From Micromonosporaceae bacterium (GTDB lineage Bacteria; Actinomycetota; Actinomycetes; Mycobacteriales; Micromonosporaceae): DNA of 26,362 nucleotides. The stretch spans positions 10,665 to 37,026 of the forward strand of contig DPJL01000017.1 in the NCBI GenBank assembly GCA_003543035.1, given 5' to 3'. Every line of letters begins with the position of its first letter. Position 1 is the stretch's first letter. Under the pieces are notes generated by a model. It was not told the DNA's origin. It made no database searches and worked only from the letters and a program-made list of their open reading frames with translations. Positions 19,705 through 26,362 of this stretch are shown here, piece after piece. Position numbers and translations under genes: made by a program.

Positions 19705-22506
19705 GTGGAGTTACGGATCCTGGGACCGCTGCAGGTCCACACCGAAGACGGGCAACTGCACCTGGTCGGGCAGCGGCAGGTAAAGATGCTGGCAGTCCTG
19801 TTGCTCGCACCGAATCAGGTGGTGGCCATGGATCGCCTGATCGACGCGGTGTGGGACGACAACCCACCGGCCACCGCCAAACGGCAGCTTCAGAACAGTC
19901 TCTCCGCACTGCGGCAACAGTTTGCCGATCCTCCAAAGTGGAGCGTGGTGAGCGACGGCCCTGGCTACCGGCTGCGGGTTCCCACTGACGAGCTGGATGT
20001 GCTGGTCTTTCAGGAGACGGTCGGCCAAGCGCAGCCGCATACCGAAAGCGATCCCGCCGAAGCCGTGCGGCTGCTGCGATCCGCCCTCTCGCTTTGGCGT
20101 GGCCCGGCGCTGGACGGCCTTACCGGACAGGCGATCGAGGCCGGCGCCGCCCGGCTGAACGAAGCCCGGCTGGCCGTGCTCGAGCAGTGTCTCAGCTTGG
20201 AGCTGCTGCTGGGCCGAAGCACAGAGGTGATCGGCGAGTTGGTGGAGCTGGTCGGTTCCCAACGGCTGCGGGAACCGCTCGTCGGTTTGCTGATGCAGGC
20301 TCTGCACGCCTCGGGGCGGCAGGCGGAGGCACTCGACGCCTATCACCGCCTGCGCACCGACCTGGCCGAGGAGCTGGGCATCGACCCTTCCCCGCGGCTG
20401 CAACGATTGCATACCGCGATCCTGCGCAACGAGATCGGCGAGCTGGATCCGTTGCGGGAGAAGGACTCTCGAGCCGCGCCCCGTCAGCTGCCCGCCGCTG
20501 TCCAGCACTTTGTCGGCCGGAATCCGGAGCTGAAGGAACTGACGCGGCTGCTGGATGACTCCGGCGAAGTCTGCGGGACCGTGGTGATCTCGGCCATCGC
20601 CGGTACCGGTGGGATCGGCAAGACCACCATGGCGTTGCACTGGGCCCACCAGGTCGCACCGCGCTTCCCGGACGGTCAGCTCTACGTGAATCTGCGCGGC
20701 TTCGACCCCACCGGATCACCGATGAGTGTGGCCGAGGCGATCCGTGGGTTCCTGGATGCCTTCAACGTTCCGGTGGCCCAGCTGCCTGCCAGTCTCGATG
20801 CGCAGGCCGCCCTCTACCGGAGTCTGCTGGCCGATCGCCGGGTGCTGATCGTCCTCGACAACGCTCGCGACGCCGACCACGTCCGGCCCCTCCTGCCCGG
20901 CAGCGCCAACTGTCTGGTGGTGGTGACAAGCCGCAGTCAGCTCACCGGACTCGTGGTGACGGAAGGCGCCCGGCCATTGACCCTGGGCCTGCTTACCGTT
21001 GCCGAGGCGCATGAGATGCTCGCCCGGCACCTCGGCCCGGAACGCCTGGCCGGTCAGCTGGCCGCCGCCGAGGAACTCATCGCCCACTGCGCGCGACTTC
21101 CGCTTGCGCTTGCCATCGTGGCCGCCCGGGCCGCGGAGCAGCCGACCTTTCCGTTGGCGACTTTCGTGGCGGAGGTGGCCAATGCGCGGAGCCGTCTCGA
21201 CGCGCTCGACACCGGCGACCACACCACGCAGATCCGCGCAGTGTTCTCCTGGTCCTACGACCAGCTCAGCCTGTCGGCCGCGAAGCTTTTCCGGCTGCTC
21301 GGCCTGCACCCCGGGCCGGATATCTCGCTTCCCGCTGCGACCAGCCTCTTGGGTATCCGGATAGGACAGACGCGGTTGCTGCTCACCGAATTGGCGCGGG
21401 CCCACCTGGTCAGCGAGCACGTTCCGGGCCGGTACACCTTCCACGATCTGCTTCGCGCCTACGCGACCGAACAGGCCTACGCCCACGATTCCGAGGAGGA
21501 ACAGCGGGAAGCGGTACACCGAATGCACGACCACTATCTCCACACAGCGACACGGGCCACCATTCAGCTGGAGGCTCGGCGGGCTCTCATCAAACTTGAC
21601 GAGGTCCGCTCCGACGTCACCCTTGAGGAAATCACGGGCCGCATTGAGGCGACGGCCTGGCTTACCGCGGAGCGTCCGGTCTTGGTTGGCGTCGTCGACG
21701 ATGCCGTCGCGACTGGCTTTCACAGCCACGCATGGCAATTGGCTTGGACACTCGCGGTGTACTTCCACCGGCAGGGGCACTGGCTCGATTGGGCGAGAAC
21801 GCATCGAGCGGCCCTCGACGCCGCACGGGAAATGGCAGATCGCTCTGCCGAGGCCTATGCCCACCGGGGTGTTGCGCGCGCCAATCTCCGCCTGGATCAC
21901 CGTGACGAGGCGAGGGCGCACCTTCAGCACGCGCTCTCCATCACCGAGGAAGTTGGTGATCACGCCGGCCAGGCGCACACGCACCTCGACCTTGCCTGGT
22001 TAGCCGAGCTGCGGCTGGAATATTCCGAGGCCCTGCACCACGCCGAGCGTGCACTGGAGTTGCATGTGCAGGCGGGGCATCGCACCGGCCAAGCCAACGC
22101 ACTCAACGGAGTCGGCTGGTACCACGCCCTGCTCGGCCGCTATGAGGAGGCTATCGACTATTGCCAGCAGGCCCTCACCCTGAATCGCGAGCTCAAAGCA
22201 CGGGAGGCGGAGGCAGCGGCCCTGGACAGTCTCGGATTCGCCCATCAGATGGCCGGGCGGCTCCCAGCGGCTATCGCTCGCTATCAGGAATCCCTATCGG
22301 TGCGCCACGAGATCGGTGACCGGTACCGGCTGGCAGGAACGCTCAACCGGTTCGGTGACACTCTTGTCGCGGCAGGCGATCCAGGAACCGCGCGCGCCGT
22401 GTGGCTCGAGGCCATCGAGATCTTCGAGCAGCTCGGCCATTCCAGCGCGGGCGAAGTCCGGGCGAAACTCGCATCGCTCGATCGGCGGACGGCTAGTAGA
22501 AGCTGA
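19705..22506 (+). CDS. AfsR/SARP-family transcription regulator with NB-ARC and TPR domains
   Basis: A 933-residue large SARP. The start is the GTG at 19705 (VELRILGPLQV), preceded by GGGGGG; residues upstream in frame do not belong to the family. Domains in order: OmpR-type winged helix (about 1-95; QVKMLAVLLLAPNQVVAMDR), bacterial transcriptional activator domain (about 100-245), NB-ARC ATPase with Walker A GGIGKTT (302-308) and a Walker B RVLIVLDNARD, and from about 640 to the end TPR repeats (SAEAYAHRGVARANLRL, ANALNGVGWYHALLGRYEEA, AAALDSLGFAHQMAGRLPAA). The family activates antibiotic or other metabolic clusters by binding direct repeats; ATP and TPR ligands gate activity. A sugar ABC transporter begins 23 bp downstream, so this may be its regulator. 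One in-frame TTA codon is at 22000-22002. Confidence 0.95.
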   Translation: MELRILGPLQVHTEDGQLHLVGQRQVKMLAVLLLAPNQVVAMDRLIDAVWDDNPPATAKRQLQNSLSALRQQFADPPKWSVVSDGPGYRLRVPTDELDVLVFQETVGQAQPHTESDPAEAVRLLRSALSLWRGPALDGLTGQAIEAGAARLNEARLAVLEQCLSLELLLGRSTEVIGELVELVGSQRLREPLVGLLMQALHASGRQAEALDAYHRLRTDLAEELGIDPSPRLQRLHTAILRNEIGELDPLREKDSRAAPRQLPAAVQHFVGRNPELKELTRLLDDSGEVCGTVVISAIAGTGGIGKTTMALHWAHQVAPRFPDGQLYVNLRGFDPTGSPMSVAEAIRGFLDAFNVPVAQLPASLDAQAALYRSLLADRRVLIVLDNARDADHVRPLLPGSANCLVVVTSRSQLTGLVVTEGARPLTLGLLTVAEAHEMLARHLGPERLAGQLAAAEELIAHCARLPLALAIVAARAAEQPTFPLATFVAEVANARSRLDALDTGDHTTQIRAVFSWSYDQLSLSAAKLFRLLGLHPGPDISLPAATSLLGIRIGQTRLLLTELARAHLVSEHVPGRYTFHDLLRAYATEQAYAHDSEEEQREAVHRMHDHYLHTATRATIQLEARRALIKLDEVRSDVTLEEITGRIEATAWLTAERPVLVGVVDDAVATGFHSHAWQLAWTLAVYFHRQGHWLDWARTHRAALDAAREMADRSAEAYAHRGVARANLRLDHRDEARAHLQHALSITEEVGDHAGQAHTHLDLAWLAELRLEYSEALHHAERALELHVQAGHRTGQANALNGVGWYHALLGRYEEAIDYCQQALTLNRELKAREAEAAALDSLGFAHQMAGRLPAAIARYQESLSVRHEIGDRYRLAGTLNRFGDTLVAAGDPGTARAVWLEAIEIFEQLGHSSAGEVRAKLASLDRRTASRS

Positions 22507-22516
22507 GCAGAACAGA

Positions 22517-22522
22517 TAGCCT
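22517..22522 (+). promoter_or_regulatory. Candidate -10 box for leaderless ABC transporter transcript
   Basis: TAGCCT, 7 nt, then ATG at 22530; no Shine-Dalgarno sequence is seen. It would give the transporter its own promoter in the 23-bp gap after the SARP gene. Confidence 0.45.
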
Positions 22523-22529
22523 TTTGACC

Positions 22530-23930
22530 ATGTCCGAAATATCTAGGCGTGCTGTGCTTCAGGGTGTTGGCGCGGTCGGACTCGGAGCCGCTTTGGCGGG
22601 CTGCGCGTCCGAAGAGGATGCCGGTCCGGGCGGCCCTACCGCCGCCGCCGGCGCCCCGGCCGAAACCTTTACCCCACCCACCCGCAAGATCTCGGGTGAG
22701 TTGAAAATCCTGTTGTGGAGCCATTTTGTGCCTAGCCATGACACGTGGTTCGACAAGTTCGCGGCTGACTGGGCGAGCAAGACCGGCGTCAAGGTCACCG
22801 TCGATCATATAGATCAAGCCCAAATCCCGACCCGCATCGCGGCGGAGATCTCGGCCGGTCAGGGACACGACCTGATCCAGTTCATCGCCACACTTTCCCA
22901 CCTTGAGGAGGGCGTGCTCGACCTCAAGGACGTCACCGACGAAGCGGCCAAGCGCTGGGGCACACAGCTCGAGCTGTGCCGCAAATCCAGCTCCAACCCG
23001 AAGACGGGCAAGTTCTACGCCTACTCGCCGGGCTGGGTGCCCGACCCGGGCAACTTCCGCAAGTCACTATGGGAGCCCGCGGGCTTCCCGAACGGGCCGA
23101 CCACCTGGGACGAACTGCTCACCGGCGGCACCGAGATCATGAAGTCGAAAAACGTCCAGATGGGCCTGGGCATGTCCCAGGAGATCGACTCCAACATGGT
23201 GCTCAGGGCACTGATGTGGTCCTTCGGCGCCGGCATCCAGGATGCCGGGGAGAAGGTCGTCATCAACTCGGATCAGACCGTGGCCGCCGTGGAATACATG
23301 GCCAAGCTGTTCAAGCAGACCATGACCAACGAGGTGTTCTCGTGGAACGCTGCGAGCAACAACCAGGGTCTGGTCGCGGGGAAGCTGTCGTACGTGGTGA
23401 ACTCGATCTCGGCCTACCGCACTGCCCAGGGCACGAGCCCGCAGGTGGCCGACGACGTCCACTTCGTGCCCGCTCTTCGCGGGCCGTCGGGCGCCCTGGC
23501 CGCGCAACACGTCATGTACAACTGGATCGTTCCCAAGCACGCGACAAACGCTGACGCGGCAAAGGAATTCCTGTTGCACTACACGGCCAACTACGCCGCG
23601 GCGACCTATGCCTCCAAGCTCTACGACTTCTGCGCGTGGGACAAGCTGACCCCGCAACTCAACGGCTGGCTGGCCAACGATCCGTTCGGCTCCAAGCCGG
23701 CCGACAAGCTGAAGTTGTTGAGCGACAGCACCAAGTGGAGCACCAACATCGGGCATCCCGGCCCGGCCAGCCCGGCCGAGGGCGAGGTGTTCAGCACCTT
23801 CATCATTCCCAACATGTTCGCCAAGGCGGCTCGCGGTGAGATGACCGCCAAGCAGGCGGTCCTCGAAGCCGAGGGCCAGATCACTCCGATCTTCGCCAAG
23901 TGGCGGGCTAAGGGCCTGGTGGGTGGCTGA
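22530..23930 (+). CDS. ABC transporter substrate-binding lipoprotein, sugar-type (family 1)
   Basis: A 466-residue extracellular solute-binding protein, the ligand receptor of the import system encoded downstream. The N-terminus SRRAVLQGVGAVGLGAALAG has a twin-arginine pair (Arg6, Arg7) and a lipobox LAGC (Cys25), so it is probably exported by Tat and lipid-anchored. The mature part is a two-lobed family 1 binding protein (KILLWSHFVPSHDTWFDKFA; AEISAGQGHDLIQF; GPTTWDELL; NWIVPKHATNADAAKEFLLH), the type that binds oligosaccharides, glycerol phosphates or similar solutes. The ligand cannot be told from sequence. I prefer the ATG at 22530 to the TTG 6 bp upstream because of the TAGCCT box at leaderless spacing. 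The stop overlaps the ATPase start (TGATG). Confidence 0.92.
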   Translation: MSEISRRAVLQGVGAVGLGAALAGCASEEDAGPGGPTAAAGAPAETFTPPTRKISGELKILLWSHFVPSHDTWFDKFAADWASKTGVKVTVDHIDQAQIPTRIAAEISAGQGHDLIQFIATLSHLEEGVLDLKDVTDEAAKRWGTQLELCRKSSSNPKTGKFYAYSPGWVPDPGNFRKSLWEPAGFPNGPTTWDELLTGGTEIMKSKNVQMGLGMSQEIDSNMVLRALMWSFGAGIQDAGEKVVINSDQTVAAVEYMAKLFKQTMTNEVFSWNAASNNQGLVAGKLSYVVNSISAYRTAQGTSPQVADDVHFVPALRGPSGALAAQHVMYNWIVPKHATNADAAKEFLLHYTANYAAATYASKLYDFCAWDKLTPQLNGWLANDPFGSKPADKLKLLSDSTKWSTNIGHPGPASPAEGEVFSTFIIPNMFAKAARGEMTAKQAVLEAEGQITPIFAKWRAKGLVGG

Positions 23931-24952
23931 TGGCGATCGTCGAGGTCGCCCGGCTCATCAAGGATTACGATTCAGGCAAGGTCCGCGCCATCGATGGTGT
24001 GGACCTTGCCACCAAGGAAGGCGAGTACCTGGTCCTGCTCGGCCCATCCGGCTGCGGCAAAACGACGCTGCTGCGCACGATCGCCGGGTTGGAGCAGCCC
24101 ACCGAGGGCGATGTGCTGATCGACGGTCGGGTCGTGACGGATCTGCCACCGCGCGCTCGCAAAATTGCCATGGTCTTCCAGAGCTATGCGCTCTATCCAC
24201 ACAAGACAGTCCGTGGCAATATCGTCTTTCCGTTGCGGGCGGCCAAGCTGCCCCCGATCGAGCGGCTTCGCAAAGCGAGCTGGGCCGCGGAACTGTTGGG
24301 CATCAACCACTTGCTGGATCGCAAACCTCGCCAGCTCTCCGGTGGTGAGCGGCAGCGGGTCGCGCTCGCCCGGGCGCTTGTGCGTGACCCACAGGTGTTC
24401 CTGCTCGATGAGCCACTGTCCAATCTGGATGCCAAGTTGCGAGCATCGGCGCGTGATGAGCTCAAGCGCTTTCAGCAGGAGGTCGCGACCACCACGATCT
24501 ACGTGACGCATGACCAGGTGGAGGCGATGGGCCTGGGCGACCGCATTGCGGTGCTGAATAAGGGAAAAGTGCGGCAGCTCGGGCCGCCGACCGAGGTCTA
24601 TGACGACCCGGCCGACATCTTCGTCGCCACCTTCATCGGCTCCCCGCCGATGAACCTGGTGCCCCGCGAAGACGAGCTGGTCGGTTTCCGTCCCGAGCAC
24701 CTGCTGCCGATCTCGGTGGCTGGGCCGGACGTGATGCGGATCAAGCTGGCTGTCGACCGGATGGAATACCTCTCCGGCGACCGGCACATCTACGGCACAG
24801 CATTGGGCGTCGGTCAGCCGACCCGGGTCATCGCCCGGCTCCCCGCGACCGTTACCGAGAAGGTCCACAGTGGAGAGACCTACGACTTCGCGGTGAGCCA
24901 AGACCGGCTGCGCTACTTCGACGCCGGCACCGGATTGCGGATCCAGAGATGA
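23930..24952 (+). CDS. ABC transporter ATP-binding protein, MsmK/UgpC type
   Basis: A 340-residue ATPase that powers the transporter on the cytoplasmic face. Walker A GPSGCGKTT is at 38-46, Q-loop at Gln84, signature LSGGERQ at 136-142, Walker B VFLLDE at 156-161, D-loop SNLD and H-loop His194 (VTHDQ). The C-terminal 95 residues (about 245-340; VGFRPEHLLPI, GDRHIYGTALG) are a TOBE/regulatory domain as in carbohydrate importers. Many actinobacterial sugar importers share one unlinked MsiK ATPase; this one has its own dedicated subunit. It overlaps the binding-protein gene by one base and the first permease gene by four (ATGA). Confidence 0.95.
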   Translation: MAIVEVARLIKDYDSGKVRAIDGVDLATKEGEYLVLLGPSGCGKTTLLRTIAGLEQPTEGDVLIDGRVVTDLPPRARKIAMVFQSYALYPHKTVRGNIVFPLRAAKLPPIERLRKASWAAELLGINHLLDRKPRQLSGGERQRVALARALVRDPQVFLLDEPLSNLDAKLRASARDELKRFQQEVATTTIYVTHDQVEAMGLGDRIAVLNKGKVRQLGPPTEVYDDPADIFVATFIGSPPMNLVPREDELVGFRPEHLLPISVAGPDVMRIKLAVDRMEYLSGDRHIYGTALGVGQPTRVIARLPATVTEKVHSGETYDFAVSQDRLRYFDAGTGLRIQR

Positions 24953-25887
24953 AGCAGCAACATGCTCGGCAGAGCCGACGTAAGATAGCCGACCGTGACG
25001 GCGCGCTGGCATGGATCTTCCTCATGCCCAGCATCGTCTACATCCTCGCACTGGTCGGGGTGCCCTTCGTCTTGGCGGTAGGGCTGGCGGTCTCCGATGT
25101 CACCGCGGGAGACCCCAGCTTCAATTACGTTGGCACGCTTAACTTCGAGCGTGTCTTCGACGATCCGGTGTTCTGGCGCTCGCTGCGCAACACCTTCCTG
25201 TTCACCGGCGTCTCGATGCTCCTGATCGTCGTGCTCGGCAAGGTGGTGGCCAACATCCTGGTCGCCGACTTCAAGGGCAAGTGGTTCGTGCGGTTCCTGG
25301 TGTTGTTGCCCTGGACCACTCCGGCCACGCTCGGCGCGATCTCCTGGCTCTGGCTGCTCGACTCGATCTTCTCCCCGATCGACTGGATGCTGCGCCAGCT
25401 CGGGCTGCTCGGCTCACCCGGCGCGCTTTTCGGCCGCGGCTCCAACATGTACTGGCTCGGCGAGCCAGGTTTGGCAATGGCGAGTGTGATCGCGGTACAC
25501 GTATGGCGGTTAACGCCTTTGGCGGCCGTCATCATGATGGCCGGGCTGGTTTCCATCCCGCGCGACATGGACGAGGCCGCTCGCATGGACGGTGCCGGGT
25601 TTTGGCGGCGCATGTTCGAAGTGACGATCCCGTTGACGATGCCCGTTATCGCGGTGGCGGCGCTGTTCGGGGCCATCTTCACCTTCACCGACATGGCCGT
25701 GGTCGACGTGCTCACCAACGGCGGCCCCAACAACGCCACTCAGGTGCTCACCAGCTGGGCCTTCTTCCGTGGCATCGACGGCGGTGACGTGGGCCAGGGC
25801 GCGGCCGTGGCGCTCTTCCTCTTCCCGCTGCTGCTGGCAGCCGCGATCGCCATCCTGCGGGCGGTCAAACGATTGGAGGTGCGCTGA
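24949..25887 (+). CDS. ABC transporter permease, MalF/UgpA type
   Basis: A 312-residue inner-membrane subunit with six predicted helices, the first at about 20-42 (WIFLMPSIVYILALVGVPFV). The EAA loop that contacts the ATPase is clear: DEAARMDGAGFWRRMFEVTIPL (about 213-234). Conserved permease features TNGGPNNATQVL and SWAFF follow. It starts in an ATGA overlap with the ATPase gene and ends in a TGATG overlap with the second permease gene, so the four transporter genes are translationally coupled. Confidence 0.95.
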   Translation: MKQQHARQSRRKIADRDGALAWIFLMPSIVYILALVGVPFVLAVGLAVSDVTAGDPSFNYVGTLNFERVFDDPVFWRSLRNTFLFTGVSMLLIVVLGKVVANILVADFKGKWFVRFLVLLPWTTPATLGAISWLWLLDSIFSPIDWMLRQLGLLGSPGALFGRGSNMYWLGEPGLAMASVIAVHVWRLTPLAAVIMMAGLVSIPRDMDEAARMDGAGFWRRMFEVTIPLTMPVIAVAALFGAIFTFTDMAVVDVLTNGGPNNATQVLTSWAFFRGIDGGDVGQGAAVALFLFPLLLAAAIAILRAVKRLEVR

Positions 25888-26362
25888 TGCGACGTCTGCC
25901 CCTGTATCTCGCGGCAATCATGGTCGCCTTCTGTAGCGCCGCGCCATTTCTATGGAGTCTGATCACTGCTTTCAAGCAGAACCGGGATCTCTACAACCCG
26001 GCCAACAATCCGTTCCTTTACAACCGGCCGCCGACACCGGACCACGTGACCTATCTCTTTGAGCGGGCAGCCTTCGGCACCTTCGCCTGGAACACGCTTT
26101 GGGTCGGTGTGCTCGTCGTCCTCATCACCCTCGCGTTGGGACTACCCGCGGCCTATGCGTTGGCACGGTTGGACCGGCCGTGGGCGGGCTGGTTCGGCAT
26201 CGCGATTTTCCTCGTGTACCTGGTACCCCCCAGCCTGCTTTTCCTTTCCCTGTCCCGGATCGTCGTCGGGGTCGGATTGCAGGACTCCACCTGGTCCTTA
26301 GTGCTGATCTATCCGACCATCACCATCCCGGTGTCGATCTGGCTGCTGATCGGCTTCCTCAA
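25887..26362 (+). CDS. ABC transporter permease, MalG/UgpE type; cut by window edge
   Basis: The first 158 or so residues of the second membrane subunit; the gene runs past the window end. The translation MRRLPLYLAAIMVAFCSAAP has the first helix, LITAFKQNRDLYN matches the conserved FK...L segment of MalG-type permeases, and further helices are seen (TLWVGVLVVLITLALGLPAAYALARL; YLVPPSLLFLSLSRI; LVLIYPTITIPVSIWLLIGFL in part). The EAA loop must lie beyond the window. The ATG at 25887 overlaps the preceding stop (TGATG). Confidence 0.93.
   Translation, partial: MRRLPLYLAAIMVAFCSAAPFLWSLITAFKQNRDLYNPANNPFLYNRPPTPDHVTYLFERAAFGTFAWNTLWVGVLVVLITLALGLPAAYALARLDRPWAGWFGIAIFLVYLVPPSLLFLSLSRIVVGVGLQDSTWSLVLIYPTITIPVSIWLLIGFL

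Noticed and set aside
20716..21984. Minus-strand open frame of 422 codons inside the SARP gene
   Set aside because: Antisense shadow with no ribosome site or known domain.
11869..26300. Rare TTA codons in whiB (codon 67), the SARP gene, the methyltransferase (codon 16) and the second permease as possible bldA-type control
   Set aside because: They also occur in an ordinary methyltransferase and a transporter gene, so they do not single out regulatory genes here.
1..26362. Search for tRNA/rRNA genes, CRISPR arrays, insertion sequences, integrases or prophage genes
   Set aside because: None was recognised by eye; all larger segments are accounted for by protein genes and short control regions.

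Overview
The window is high-GC DNA from an actinobacterium. The evidence is the gene set (WhiB, BldM-type regulator, SARP, DUF3152 lipoprotein, DUF5319), the GroEL with a histidine-rich tail, and the order groES-groEL1 ... whiB - bldM-like - DUF5319 - guaB - guaB3 - GMC oxidoreductase ... guaA. That order is shared, with variations, with Mycobacterium tuberculosis (guaA, choD, guaB3, guaB2, Rv3412, whiB3, groEL1, groES) and Streptomyces (whiD, bldM, guaB, groEL1). A Pseudonocardiales-type genome is my best guess; this is an inference and not proven by the window.

Layout. Positions 1-4114, all minus strand: a chain reading GMC flavin oxidoreductase -> four-helix membrane protein -> six-helix membrane protein with a histidine-rich outer domain -> DUF3152 lipoprotein with a zinc-protease motif -> the 5' part of guaA (cut by the window edge). 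Positions 4235-7633: two exported metallopeptidases, an M14 carboxypeptidase (+) and an M1 aminopeptidase-like lipoprotein (-), convergent around a double hairpin. Positions 7649-10239, minus: guaB3 and guaB (IMP dehydrogenase). Positions 10299-12003: DUF5319 (+), a BldM-like regulator (-) and a WhiB3/WhiD-type protein (+). Positions 11984-14382, minus: a membrane-anchored sulfite-oxidase-like molybdopterin protein and a membrane protein of unknown function. Positions 14438-16622: groEL and groES with two CIRCE operators over a sigma-70-type promoter. Positions 16713-18363, plus: a THUMP-like methyltransferase overlapping a YbaK-type deacylase. Positions 18405-19596, minus: a secreted GH25 muramidase with a small secreted partner. 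Positions 19705-26362, plus: a large AfsR-type SARP regulator followed by a sugar ABC transporter (binding protein, ATPase, two permeases, the last cut by the window edge).

Much of the window is conserved core genome (purine synthesis, chaperonin, developmental regulators). The less ordinary elements are the uncharacterised membrane/lipoprotein chain between the GMC oxidoreductase and guaA; a recurrent pattern of TANNNT boxes 6-7 nt before start codons that lack a Shine-Dalgarno sequence (probable leaderless mRNAs); a 17-bp hairpin core used four times, in two opposed pairs, between convergent genes; and a palindrome carried in frame inside the molybdopterin protein gene. I found no tRNA, rRNA, CRISPR array, transposase or prophage gene. 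No gene-free stretch exceeds 300 bases; the longest, about 258 bases upstream of groES, holds the CIRCE/promoter region and a leader hairpin.
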